Shown piece after piece: positions 1 to 7,507 of a DNA stretch of 12,931 nt. The notes under the pieces are model-generated. The model saw only the letters and a list, made by a program, of their open reading frames with translations. It had not been told where the DNA came from and did no database searches. The position numbers and the translations under genes were made by a program. Positions within the stretch are counted from its first letter, which is position 1, and the number at the start of each line of letters is the position of its first letter. The DNA comes from Chrysochromulina tobinii (lineage: Eukaryota; Haptophyta; Prymnesiales; Chrysochromulinaceae), in assembly GCA_001275005.1 (NCBI GenBank), contig JWZX01001368.1, forward strand, positions 1 through 12,931. Reading direction: 5' to 3'.

Positions 1-788
1 GCCTGCGGCGGGCTAAGGGGCAACTTGAATACCCCTTCCAGAACGCGCCCCCCTGTCGGTCCTCGACAAGTGGTACCTACCCATTGCGACTCGCAGTTCC
101 GACCAACTCAGTTCGGTTGCCAAAAGAGGCCTCCAAATGTCGGTTCTGGGTAACTATCGTGCTTCGTGGAAATTAGGAAAAGCGCGTAGTGCGTCGCTCT
201 TGGACTTGGTCGAATGCAGTTGGTGCACCCACACTTGTGCACCCGCAGCTCGCATGCTCGCTCGCGGCTCCACGTCGACATAGATGGGCGTCGGCTCGCA
301 GGAAATGTGCGTAACGTTTCGGTTCGCGAGGAATTCGCGAGGTCGTCCGCACGTCGTCCTCGGGCTGCCGGTACCACGGCGCTACCGTTCTTCGCACTTC
401 GGTCTTGTTCCGGTCCGTATACATGCTGTTCATCACCTCAAGGGGATCACCTATCCAAAAGGCGGCTTGAGGGGGGGGCACACCGCACACGCCGCGCGCG
501 GGCGGCCATGCGCAGGGGCGACCGCGTCGGCGGGGCATTCCGGTCATTCCGTCTTTTCTCATTGACATTGTAGATCGGATTGGGTCAAATCCCATGGTTA
601 TCCCACATTGTTCAAGGTAAATTGTTCTCATGTGATGTGATGTGACACGTTTGCACATGCGGAACTATTCCTGGAGAACGCGTTCTCTCAGATCTCGGCG
701 GGCCATCAAAGATTTGGCATTTATTGCCTCGATCGTCATGACTACGTTGTTGCACACATGTGAACGCCAGATCCGGTACTCGCATATG
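1..788. other. No supportable gene; flank of the small minus-strand frame
   Basis: Open frames exist on both strands (the longest about 160 codons on the minus strand, 173-658), but their translations are arginine/proline-rich, lack recognisable motifs and read like GC-driven chance frames. Two small signals can be seen. On the minus strand an AATAAA hexamer lies at 720-725, about 65 bases past the stop of the frame ending at 789, and could be its polyadenylation signal. A perfect 14-base palindrome, GAGAACGCGTTCTC, lies at 674-687. Nothing else was recognised. Confidence 0.5.
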
Positions 789-1091
789 TTATCGCAGCTG
801 CTGTAGGATGGGCTGCAACAATTGTCGCGCCTTCATCTCCATGGCCTGTGGCGACATGGGACTGTCAGGACATCTGATTCTGACGTCACCACGGCCGTGG
901 GATGCGCCAACGACCACCTTGACTCCTTCGCTGGCTCCTTCCGACTCAAGAGCGGCCAGACACGCACGGTGAAAGGTCGGCACGATGTAACCGCGACGGT
1001 CCTTGCCTCAGCAGTTGCCAGGCTCCAGGGCGCTGGTGTCGATCACCACAATGAGCTGTGCCGCCTTCGGCGTCGTGTCTGTCGCCATCAT
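789..1091 (-). CDS. Small 100-codon frame with one in-frame TGA (candidate selenoprotein or pseudogene)
   Basis: Reading the minus strand from a double ATG (1091-1086) gives 27 codons, then a TGA (1010-1008), then 72 more codons in the same frame to a TAA at 789-791. The parts before and after the TGA read as one compact domain: a beta strand (residues 11-19, AQLIVVIDT), a loop holding Cys27 directly before the TGA codon 28, an amphipathic helix (about 38-53), two strands (VKVVVGAS and DVRIRC), and a closing helix ending in LLQPILQQLR. This strand-loop-helix-strand-strand-helix order resembles the small thioredoxin-like folds used by SelW-type redox proteins, but I see no real sequence match to any family. 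Selenocysteine insertion is inference only. Alternatives are a nonsense mutation in a pseudogene, a short unrecognised intron, or chance. It lies about 310 bases downstream of msrA on the same strand. Confidence 0.35.
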
Positions 1092-1403
1092 GTCGTCGAA
1101 AAAAGTCACGATCCGCGACGATGTGCCCAAGTCAGAAGTTTATCTTTGTACATGTGTTTACTCTCGGATTCGTCAGACGTAGTTCGGCGTCTAACGAGCT
1201 CCAGGTGTGCAAAGTGCATGCTAGAGACTATATGGTTATTTCTTTCTAACAATTTCTTTCTCAGACTCGGACAGTTGTGTTGCCGTCCCGACCGAAAACC
1301 ACGATCTTTACGCAGGGCCCGTGCCCGCGCCCGGTGAGCTCGTGCAAGCCACTTTTAGCTAGATTGAGCTCGCGTGTCATAGTCGAGCGCGCCTTGCACG
1401 ACA
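1092..1403. other. Spacer between msrA and the small TGA-containing frame
   Basis: A 312-base interval that would carry the msrA 3' untranslated region and the upstream region of the 789-1091 frame. It is locally AT-richer around 1138-1260 than its surroundings. No gene, RNA or clear terminator-like hairpin was recognised. Confidence 0.5.
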
Positions 1404-2288
1404 TCACCAGTTGTCCCAGGCGATCGGCGCGTTCGGCGAGCGGATCACGCAGTGGGGCGTTGGCCCATGTTTCGTCCAGAAGGCATCTGGCAGTTTGGGG
1501 GCGTGTGTGTCCTTGAGCGAGGCGGGCGCCCACTGCTCGAAAGGTGGAAGCGAGACCACTTGGGGCTGCGCCGAGCAGTACGGCCGTGCTCCCGGCTTGG
1601 CGAGGTATTGCTCTGCGCATGACGCGAAGAGCGACAAGGACACGACAGTGAGTGGGTCGCACGAGCAGCCGTATCTCGCGACGTCAGGCGGAGGGGCAAG
1701 GCGCGCACGGTGGTAGTCCTCTCCGTAGTAGAAGATCGTATCGAACTCGGACGCCGCCTTCATCTCGGTCGTGATTTTACGGGGCTTGCCAGCCTTTTTG
1801 GACAAGGCCGCCTCGTACGCCGCGGCACTCGCCTCGATCAGCTGCCGCTGCTCATCGTCGGTCCAGTAGAACCCACTCCGGTACTGGGTGCCCCTGTCGT
1901 TGCCCTGGCCCATGCCTGCGGTGGGATCGTGCGCCTCCCAGAACCAGCGCAGGATGTCGACGAAGGAGATCTTAGATGGGTCGTAGACGACCTGCACCGC
2001 TTCAGTGTGGCCAGTGCGGCCGGAGCACACCTCCTCGTACGTGGGGTTGGGCGTGTAGCCGGCTGCGTAGCCTATGGCGGTGCTGTGGATGCCGCCACCT
2101 GGCAGGCGCCAGATGCCCTTCTCCGAGCCCCAGAAGCAGCCATTCCCGAAGACAGCCACCTTGAAACCTGCCGGCCATGGCCCCTTCATCGGCGTGCCAA
2201 GCACGAAGTGCTTGTCTGAGACAGGCATCTCGGAAGGGCGTCCGGGCAGAGCCCTTTCCTTCTCGACCATCGTCTCTGAGCCGCCCAT
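1404..2288 (-). CDS. msrA: Peptide methionine sulfoxide reductase A (MsrA), two exons
   Basis: MsrA reduces methionine-S-sulfoxide in proteins and free methionine, with thioredoxin as the usual reductant. Exon 1 is 2288-1709 and exon 2 is 1612-1404; spliced, they encode 262 residues. The catalytic GCFWGSE motif has Cys51 (a cysteine, not the selenocysteine some algae use). It is followed by GYAAGYTPNPTYEEVCSG (73-90), GHTEAV (93-98), the DPT..GQGNDRGTQYRS signature (121-138) and YGEDYH (188-193). Exon 2 starts with QQYLAKPG and holds C-terminal cysteines at about 206 (PYCSAQ) and 248, candidates for resolving residues. ATG at 2288 is the first in frame. Upstream the frame stays open for 17 codons to a TAA and encodes a hydrophobic stretch (LALALTGLVCSLL), so a longer N-terminus from an upstream exon, possibly a signal peptide, cannot be excluded. 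Compartment is therefore uncertain. It is divergent from chlD. Confidence 0.92.
   Translation of the reverse strand: MGGSETMVEKERALPGRPSEMPVSDKHFVLGTPMKGPWPAGFKVAVFGNGCFWGSEKGIWRLPGGGIHSTAIGYAAGYTPNPTYEEVCSGRTGHTEAVQVVYDPSKISFVDILRWFWEAHDPTAGMGQGNDRGTQYRSGFYWTDDEQRQLIEASAAAYEAALSKKAGKPRKITTEMKAASEFDTIFYYGEDYHRARLAPPPDVARYGCSCDPLTVVSLSLFASCAEQYLAKPGARPYCSAQPQVVSLPPFEQWAPASLKDTHAPKLPDAFWTKHGPTPHCVIRSPNAPIAWDNW
1613..1708 (-). other. Spliceosomal intron in msrA, 96 bp, GT-AG
   Basis: The unspliced frame reads EDYH, then 32 foreign residues, then EQYLAKPG. Removing 1708-1613 (minus strand, starting GTGCGC and ending ATGCGCAG) joins CACC to AGCAATAC and restores EDYHQQYLAKPG, the uninterrupted form expected for MsrA proteins. 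The intron follows the first base of a codon (phase 1). Its length is a multiple of three and it holds no in-frame stop, so a gene caller would translate straight through it. Confidence 0.9.
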
Positions 2289-2753
2289 GAGAAGCGAGCA
2301 GACGAGCCCCGTGAGAGCTAGTGCGAGCACGAACTCCGTTTATGCGTGGGGTCCATCGTCGGCGACCGAAATTTTCTGAGAAAGTTCCGAATGAGACTGC
2401 GGTCAGTTTACGTTGATCCGTTGTTGCGGGATGCTCGGGTTAAAGGCGCCGAAGCGCGTAGGGGGCGCGCCCGGCGGGGCGGTGCGCGAACGCCTCAGAC
2501 GCGTGCCACGATTTGTGCGTTGTGCGGACTGGGGCGCGTGCTCCTTGGGTCCTTGTGGTACTGTCAGTATCAACCTAGTGCACACGACCAAGCTCAGCGC
2601 AGTTTCTCAGAAGGCGATGTGAAAACTAAAACGGGTACCAATCGCGCTGATTGGTTTTCCACACAGCTCATCGAGAGCGAGGTCGCGATCAGCACGCGGA
2701 GGCCTTCGCCATCGTCGCAATCGTCGTGTCGACGTCCTCTATTCACTACGGTC
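2289..2753. promoter_or_regulatory. Shared divergent upstream region of msrA and chlD
   Basis: There are 465 bases between the two outward-facing start codons, so both promoters and both 5' untranslated regions must lie here unless an upstream exon exists. No TATA box or other core element stands out. The chlD reading frame happens to remain open back to 2346, but its extra 136 codons are arginine-rich, lack ChlD similarity and precede a clear signal peptide, so they are treated as noncoding. Confidence 0.55.
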
Positions 2754-2999
2754 ATGAGGAGAGATCACTTGTTAGTATCCACGCTTGCGGCTCTGACATC
2801 CGTTCGGGGCGCCTTCTTCGCCGGTACGCCGCTGCCGCAGTCGCTTGAGCGGTCCAGCAGCAGCGCCGGCGCGCTCGCCCATCCTCTGCAGCAGCAGCAG
2901 CACGGCACTGCGTTCCTGGGCAGCAGCCGCGTCTCCTGCTTCGACAGCGGGATTTCCAGCAGCAGCAGCAGCAGCAGTAGCCGAAGCAGCAGCAGCAGC

Positions 3000-3034
<35 letters not shown>

Positions 3035-5261
3035 GTGTCGCAGGCGTGCGACATTGCCTGCGTGTGTCGCGACCGATGCCGATTCGGCCCTCAAGGCGGC
3101 CGAGATGCGCGCGCGTGCAGCCATGGAGGCGGCGGACGCGGCGGAGAAGGCGGCCAAGGGCCGGACGGCAAGCTTCGTGCCGAGCGTGGCCTCAGGGCCG
3201 GCCACCTTTCCGCTCGCGGCGGTCGTGGGCCAGGAATCGATCAAGACCGCTCTGCTACTGACGGCGGTCAACCCGAGCGGCGTGGGTGGCGTGGTTATCT
3301 CGGGCACGCGCGGCACGGCCAAGTCGATCATGGCGCGCGGTCTGCACGAGCTCTGCCCGCCGATCGAGGTCGTTAAGGGCTCTCCCTTCAATATTGACCC
3401 GAGCACGGGCACGATGCAGGAGATCGACTCGTTCCTCCTGGCCGAGTTGCAGGCGACGGGCAAGAAGCTCGAGGATCTCGAGACGGAGATCATCCCGACG
3501 CCGTTCGTGCAGGTGCCGCTCGACGTGCTCGAGGACCGGCTGCTCGGCTCGGTCGACGTCGAGAAGAGTGTGCGCACGGGTAAGACGGTCTTCGAACCTG
3601 GCCTGCTCGCTCGGGCGCACCGGGGTGTCCTCTACGTGGACGACCTCAACCTGCTCGACGAGTCCATCTCGAACCTGCTCCTCGAGGCGCTCTCGACAGG
3701 CTGGGTGAGCGTCGAGCGCGAGGGCCAGTCCGTACGCCATCCATGCCGGCCGCTCCTCATCGCCACCTTCAACCCCGAGGAGGCCGAGCTTCGGGAGCAC
3801 TTGATGGACCGGATCGGCATCTGCCTGTCGGCGGACGCGGAGCCGCTGACGCAGGAGGAGAGGCTCGAGGCGACGCAGCGCGCGGTCGAGTTCAGCACCG
3901 ACCCGCAGGCCTTCATCAAGAAGTACGAGGAGGGCACGAGTGCGATGAAGAGCGCCATCACGTTTGCCCGCGAATACATCAAGCCGATCAAGACCAAGAG
4001 AGCCCAGATGAAGTATTTGTGCGAGAACGCGATCCGCGCGGGGGTCCAGGGCAGCCGCGCCGACATCTACTCGTCCGAGGTGGCGCGCGCGAACGCGGCG
4101 CTCAACGGCAACGAGATCGTGGACGCAGATGACCTTGTGCTTGCGATCAAGCTGTGCATCGCACCTCGCGGCACCGAGATCCAGGCGCCTCCGCCACCCG
4201 ACGACCAGCAGATGCAGCAGCCGCCGCCGCCGCCGCCGCCGCCCGAGCAGGAGCAGGACCAAGACGAGGACGAGCAGGAGCAGGAGCAGGAGCCCGAGCC
4301 CGAGCAGGAGCAGGACGACGCGGCACCCCCTATCCCCGAGGAGTTCATGTTCGATGTCGAGGGCGTGGCTCTCGACCCCGAGGTGATGAAGTTCGCCAAC
4401 AAGGCCAAGAGCGGGCGCAGCGGCTCGCGCGGCAAGATCTTCTCCGATGAGCGTGGCCGCTACATCAAGCCGATGCTCCCCAAGGGCAAGGTGAAGAAGC
4501 TCGCCGTTGATGCTACCATGCGCACCGCCGCGCCTTACCAGAACAAGCGTCGCGCGCGCGAGATGGAGAAGACGGGCGTCGACCAGGCAGGAAGAGTCTT
4601 TATCGAATCGGCCGACGTGCGCTCGAAGAAGATGGTGCGGAAGGCGGGCTCGCTCATCATCTTCGTCGTGGACGCGTCGGGTTCGATGGCGCTCAACCGG
4701 ATGAACGCGGCCAAGGGTGCTGCCATCTCTCTCCTCGCGGAGGCGTACCAGTCGCGTGATAAGATCTCGCTCATCTCCTTCCAGGGAGAGTTTGCTCAGG
4801 TGGTGCTCCCGCCCACACGTTCGATTGCGATGGCTAAGAATCGACTCGAGCGCATGCCGTGCGGCGGCGGCTCGCCGCTCGCACACGCGCTCAACATGGC
4901 AGCGCTCACGGGCATGAATGCCCAAAAATCGGGCGATGTGGGCGAGGTGCTGGTCGTCTGCATCTCGGATGGGCGCGCGAACGTGCCCCTGAGCGTGAGC
5001 GTGGGCGAAGGCCCCGTCGAGGGTGCGCCCCCGGTGGACAAGAAGGAGCTCAAGGAGGAGGTGCTCAAGACGGCGCGGATGCTCGGCATGCTTCAGGGCT
5101 TCAAGCTGCTCATGCTCGACACCGAGAACAAGTTCGTTTCCACCGGTGTCGCCAAAGAGATCGCCGCCGCCGCCCAGGGCAAGTACCACTACATCCCCAA
5201 GGCCTCGGAGGGCGCCGTCGCGAGCGTCGCCTCGCAAGCCATCGCAAACATGCGCGGCTGA
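2754..5261 (+). CDS. chlD: Magnesium-chelatase subunit D, plastid precursor
   Basis: ChlD works with ChlI and ChlH in the plastid to insert Mg2+ into protoporphyrin IX, the first committed step of chlorophyll synthesis. The product is 835 residues in one exon. Residues 1-19 form a signal peptide (basic start, hydrophobic core 6-16) followed by AFFAGTP at 20-26, the bipartite plastid-targeting pattern of secondary red plastids. A serine-rich spacer follows (68-92). The AAA+ domain starts near 152, with Walker A GTRGTAKS (184-191), Walker B GVLYVDD (291-297), sensor-1 ATFNPEE (338-343) and MDRIG (351-355). A proline/acidic linker spans about 479-526. The C-terminal integrin-I (von Willebrand A) domain begins near 632, with MIDAS residues D640-A-S-G-S644, a GGGSPLA loop (704-710) and SDGRAN (738-743). 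This AAA+, linker, VWA order distinguishes ChlD from ChlI. The ATG at 2754 is chosen because it begins the signal peptide. Confidence 0.95.
2958..3032 (+). repeat. AGC trinucleotide tract encoding polyserine in the ChlD presequence
   Basis: Near-pure AGC repeats, broken by AGT, CGA and GGC codons, encode serine runs of 9, 5 and 9 residues separated by Arg77 and Gly83. The tract falls between the targeting signal and the AAA+ domain, a region free to vary in length. The minus strand reads as meaningless cysteine, alanine or leucine runs. Confidence 0.9.
4210..4320 (+). repeat. CCG and GAGCAG microsatellites encoding the ChlD linker
   Basis: A short CCG run encodes eight consecutive prolines, followed by GAGCAG-type repeats encoding alternating Glu/Gln/Asp/Pro. 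A proline-rich then acidic linker between the AAA+ and VWA domains is a known feature of ChlD, so the protein feature is expected. The simple-repeat DNA makes its length likely to vary between alleles. Confidence 0.85.
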
Positions 5262-5342
5262 GCTCGGAGGTGACGAAGTTCGGGCAGTGAAGAGATTTCG
5301 ATCACAGGCGGAGGTGACGAAGTGCGGCTGAGCTCGGAGGTG
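5254..5342 (+). repeat. Direct repeats spanning the chlD stop codon
   Basis: A 19-base unit GCGGCTGAGCTCGGAGGTG occurs at 5254-5272, covering the last chlD codon and its TGA, and again at 5324-5342. Between them the sub-unit GGAGGTGACGAAGT occurs twice (5266-5279 and 5310-5323). A related piece, GAAGTGCGGGCAGTGACGAGAT, recurs at about 5665-5686 (compare 5275-5296). The terminal codon and 3' region of chlD therefore lie inside a small repeat family. Confidence 0.8.
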
Positions 5343-5525
5343 GGTCTTCTCTCGAGCATTCATGGAGTGCACGAGGACGTGTGGATGGACGAGGAGCGCT
5401 CGCGACGACGCGGAACATGGCGGTTTCATCCGAGTGCAGGCTGGTGTCCATGAAGAAGGGGCGTGTGGCGTATTGCATGCGGCCGTCGTCGCCTGCCTGC
5501 CGATGGTAGGCACGGGTGTGGCAAC

Positions 5526-5541
5526 GGGGGGGGGGGGGGGG
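5526..5541 (+). repeat. G16 homopolymer
   Basis: Sixteen consecutive G residues in the intergenic region after chlD. Such runs are prone to length error in sequencing and can form G-quadruplexes. No gene overlaps it that I can support. Confidence 0.9.
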
Positions 5542-5682
5542 CATATCGATCGTCGACGGAGGGGGCGGACGAGGGAGCGGCAAGCGCGCTTCGCTTCCCA
5601 CTCGTAATGAGGCATCCCATTAGGTGGGGATGATGGAGCTGTGGGGATGTCGGAGCTCACTTTCGAAGTGCGGGCAGTGACG

Positions 5683-5800
5683 AGATCGTGACGAGATCTG
5701 GGGCGGGGGGCATGCGAGCTGAGATCTCGTCACGATCTCTGGGGCGGAGGGCATGCGATCTCGTCACGATCTCGTCACGATGGGGCGGGGGGCATGCGAG
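5683..5800. repeat. Inverted repeat plus tandem CTCGTCACGAT / GGGGCGGGGGGCATGCGA units
   Basis: A perfect 17-base inverted repeat, 5683-5699 (AGATCGTGACGAGATCT) against 5722-5738, flanks a 22-base loop. The right-arm motif CTCGTCACGAT then repeats in tandem at about 5759-5780. Interleaved with these, a G-rich unit with core GGGGCGG.GGGCATGCGA appears three times (about 5700-5716, 5741-5758, 5782-5799). The mix of mirrored and direct units suggests a decayed satellite or foldback element. No function is evident. Confidence 0.8.
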
Positions 5801-6401
5801 CAGAGATCGGGCGGAGACCGGGCGGCCGGCGTACCAAGGAATAGCGGACGGCGGGCGCGGCGACACCTACACACACAGGCACGAGGACGCGCCGGTGCGT
5901 AGGGACGTGCCATGCTTGGGGAGCACGGTGTCGGTTTTTGTGAAGCATTGTTCACTCGCGCGGGATGATGCGTCCCGGTGACGACGTGTGCAGGTGTGTT
6001 AAAAAATCCAAGGGGACGGCCACTTGTTTTTCATTTCTGAGAGTCGGCGCCACGCCTCCGTGCTCCGCACCGCTTTTTCGATTTCGTCCCTGGATCTCGC
6101 TATCTGCAAGACTCCCGGCCGGCGGCGGCGGCGCCCGCCCGCCCCCCCCGCGTGGGGTGGCGGCGGGCGGCGGGCGGGGCGCAGCTGTTGCATGGGCACG
6201 TACACTGCGGTTAGTATGGTACGCCCAATCAACGCGCCGCCGGCCGAAGTGACGCGTCTCCGGGCCCCTCTTGGCCAATCGCTAATGGCTGAAGCAATTC
6301 TATGTGATTGCGCTTCTCCAAAATAAACGCCCTGCAGCAGGAGCCGTCCGAGTAGCCGACCACCCTGGACTCTCGTTTCCTTGGCTCCAGGAAATCAGGC
6401 A
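5801..6401. other. Intergenic region with a GC-rich foldback
   Basis: No gene is supported here. At about 6116-6183 a stretch made almost wholly of G and C (CCG/CGG-type repeats then GGC/GGG repeats) can fold on itself. An AATAAA lies at 6322-6327. The last 70 bases or so would be the 5' leader of the gene starting at 6402. Confidence 0.5.
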
Positions 6402-7313
6402 ATGAGCGAAAATCAGGCGACACAGGCAGCCGCCGCTGCCTCTTCGTCAGACACTGTGCAAGCGCCGCCCGCCACCAAGCCGGTGCGAAAGGCAAAGACG
6501 TCACGGTCACCGCCCAAGCCCCAGCCAGCATGGGACTCACGACCAGCGAAGCCCCGCCAAAAGACGGAAGCGGAAGAGATGGCCGAGCTGCGCGAGATGA
6601 TTGCATCGCCGTCCAAAGAGGGCGGGGGAGGCCATCACAGCAAGGACGTTACCGATCCGTCGCAGACGTCGCAAGCCTCCTCAGGCGAAGGAGGCCGACC
6701 AAGGTGGGACAAGCGCCCTTTGATAAACCCGCCAGGTGCAGTGCGCGGCTTGCGGCCGGTGACGCAGGAGCCATGGGTGGAGGTCCAGCAGGAAGATAAC
6801 AAGACGAAGCACAGCTTCGGCCACGAGGATGAGTACGAGTACAGCGACGGCTACAATTTCTTGGTCGACGAGGCACGCCGCAATCGTGAGGAGAACTCGA
6901 GCGGCCAGGCGTGGCGCGTGACACCGGTGCGGCACGTGCCGGCGGCGCTCCGCGGCCAAAAGCCTCGACGCAAGGAGCCATGGACCGCCTCGAATGACGA
7001 CATATCATTTCTTAACGCCATCGACGGCGTCTCGGTCAATGAGTTTTACGCCGTCACCGCCGACCGCGACAATCGCGTCACGCCGACCATCGTGCAACCG
7101 TCGTGGGATGGCAGCCAGAAGCTTGGGCGGCCGTCCATGCGACCTGATCTCGTGGCTGAGCGCCAGTGGCGAGCCCAACACTTCCGCGCCGCGCGGGCGC
7201 CGGGAGCGCCTGAAGGTGGACCAGTCCATCGCAGCCCTCCCAAGGCCAAGAGCAAGCTGAAGGCGAAGACCGAGCGCTCCGCCACAGCCGACTCAAAGCC
7301 AAGGGAAAGCTAA
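6402..7313 (+). CDS. Hypothetical basic, largely disordered protein with W-D motifs
   Basis: The product is 303 residues from the ATG at 6402; an in-frame TTG seven codons earlier is an unlikely start in a eukaryote. I do not recognise a family. The N-terminus (1-42) is rich in Ala, Ser, Pro and Lys. A Trp-Asp motif in a similar setting recurs three times: PAWDSRPAKP (42-51), RPRWDKRPLINP (99-110) and QPSWDGSQKLGRP (232-244). A short charged helix is likely at 54-68 (KTEAEEMAELREMIA). Residues 142-169 are acidic and aromatic (EDEYEYSDGYNFLVDE), and 180-194 basic. A more ordered stretch is possible at 195-228 (SNDDISFLNAIDGVSVNEFYAVTADRD in outline). The tail is lysine-rich (PKAKSKLKAK, 280-289). 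No signal peptide or membrane segment is seen. That it is a real gene is inferred from the length, non-random composition and motif repetition. Confidence 0.65.
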   Translation: MSENQATQAAAAASSSDTVQAPPATKPVRKAKTSRSPPKPQPAWDSRPAKPRQKTEAEEMAELREMIASPSKEGGGGHHSKDVTDPSQTSQASSGEGGRPRWDKRPLINPPGAVRGLRPVTQEPWVEVQQEDNKTKHSFGHEDEYEYSDGYNFLVDEARRNREENSSGQAWRVTPVRHVPAALRGQKPRRKEPWTASNDDISFLNAIDGVSVNEFYAVTADRDNRVTPTIVQPSWDGSQKLGRPSMRPDLVAERQWRAQHFRAARAPGAPEGGPVHRSPPKAKSKLKAKTERSATADSKPRES

Positions 7314-7356
7314 AGGCCACGGCCGAGCGCCATGTCGAGCGCTCCGTCACAGCCGA
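7242..7356 (+). repeat. Degenerate tandem duplication at the 3' end of the 6402-7313 gene
   Basis: A unit of about 36 bases at 7242-7277, encoding KAKSKLKAKTER, is repeated at 7295-7330 with roughly 80 percent identity by eye. The following GAGCGCTCCG.CACAGCCGA is also duplicated (7272-7291 and 7336-7355). The 53-base offset puts the second copy out of phase, so the annotated frame ends at TAA 7311-7313, while the second copy would read KAKGKLKATAER in the shifted frame, which stays open to a TGA at 7505-7507. Confidence 0.75.
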
Positions 7357-7507
7357 GGCGTACTGTCGACGTACCGCGTACGTTTCGGCATGCTGCCGCC
7401 CACCGTCGGTTCCCTGGACCGACGCGTGGCGGTGTGATGTTGTGCGCCTTGTTTCATCAATTTGGTATTGGTTTCGTATTGGTTGCGCATCACTGATTAA
7501 ATGTTGA

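Noticed and set aside
173-658. 161-codon minus-strand frame
   Set aside because: No domain-like pattern, scattered Met/Arg/Pro/Cys composition, and overlapping frames of similar length on the other strand.
822-1337. 171-codon plus-strand frame
   Set aside because: Overlaps the more protein-like minus-strand frame; composition is random and its second half runs through AT-rich spacer.
1404-2330. Unspliced 308-residue MsrA
   Set aside because: Contains a 32-residue insertion between EDYH and QYLAKPG that is cleanly explained by a GT-AG intron, and begins at a GTG rather than an ATG.
2346-2753. N-terminal extension of chlD from a GTG at 2346
   Set aside because: Starts at a non-ATG, lacks similarity to ChlD, and would bury the clear signal peptide beginning at 2754.
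3255-5660. 801-codon open frame on the minus strand opposite chlD
   Set aside because: It is the antisense of a strongly supported gene; its Leu/Arg/His-rich translation reflects high GC at codon third positions and has no motifs.
5660-5830. Bacterial-type terminator or tRNA hairpin
   Set aside because: The pairing comes from repeated units and lacks tRNA arms or a following T-run; the context is eukaryotic.
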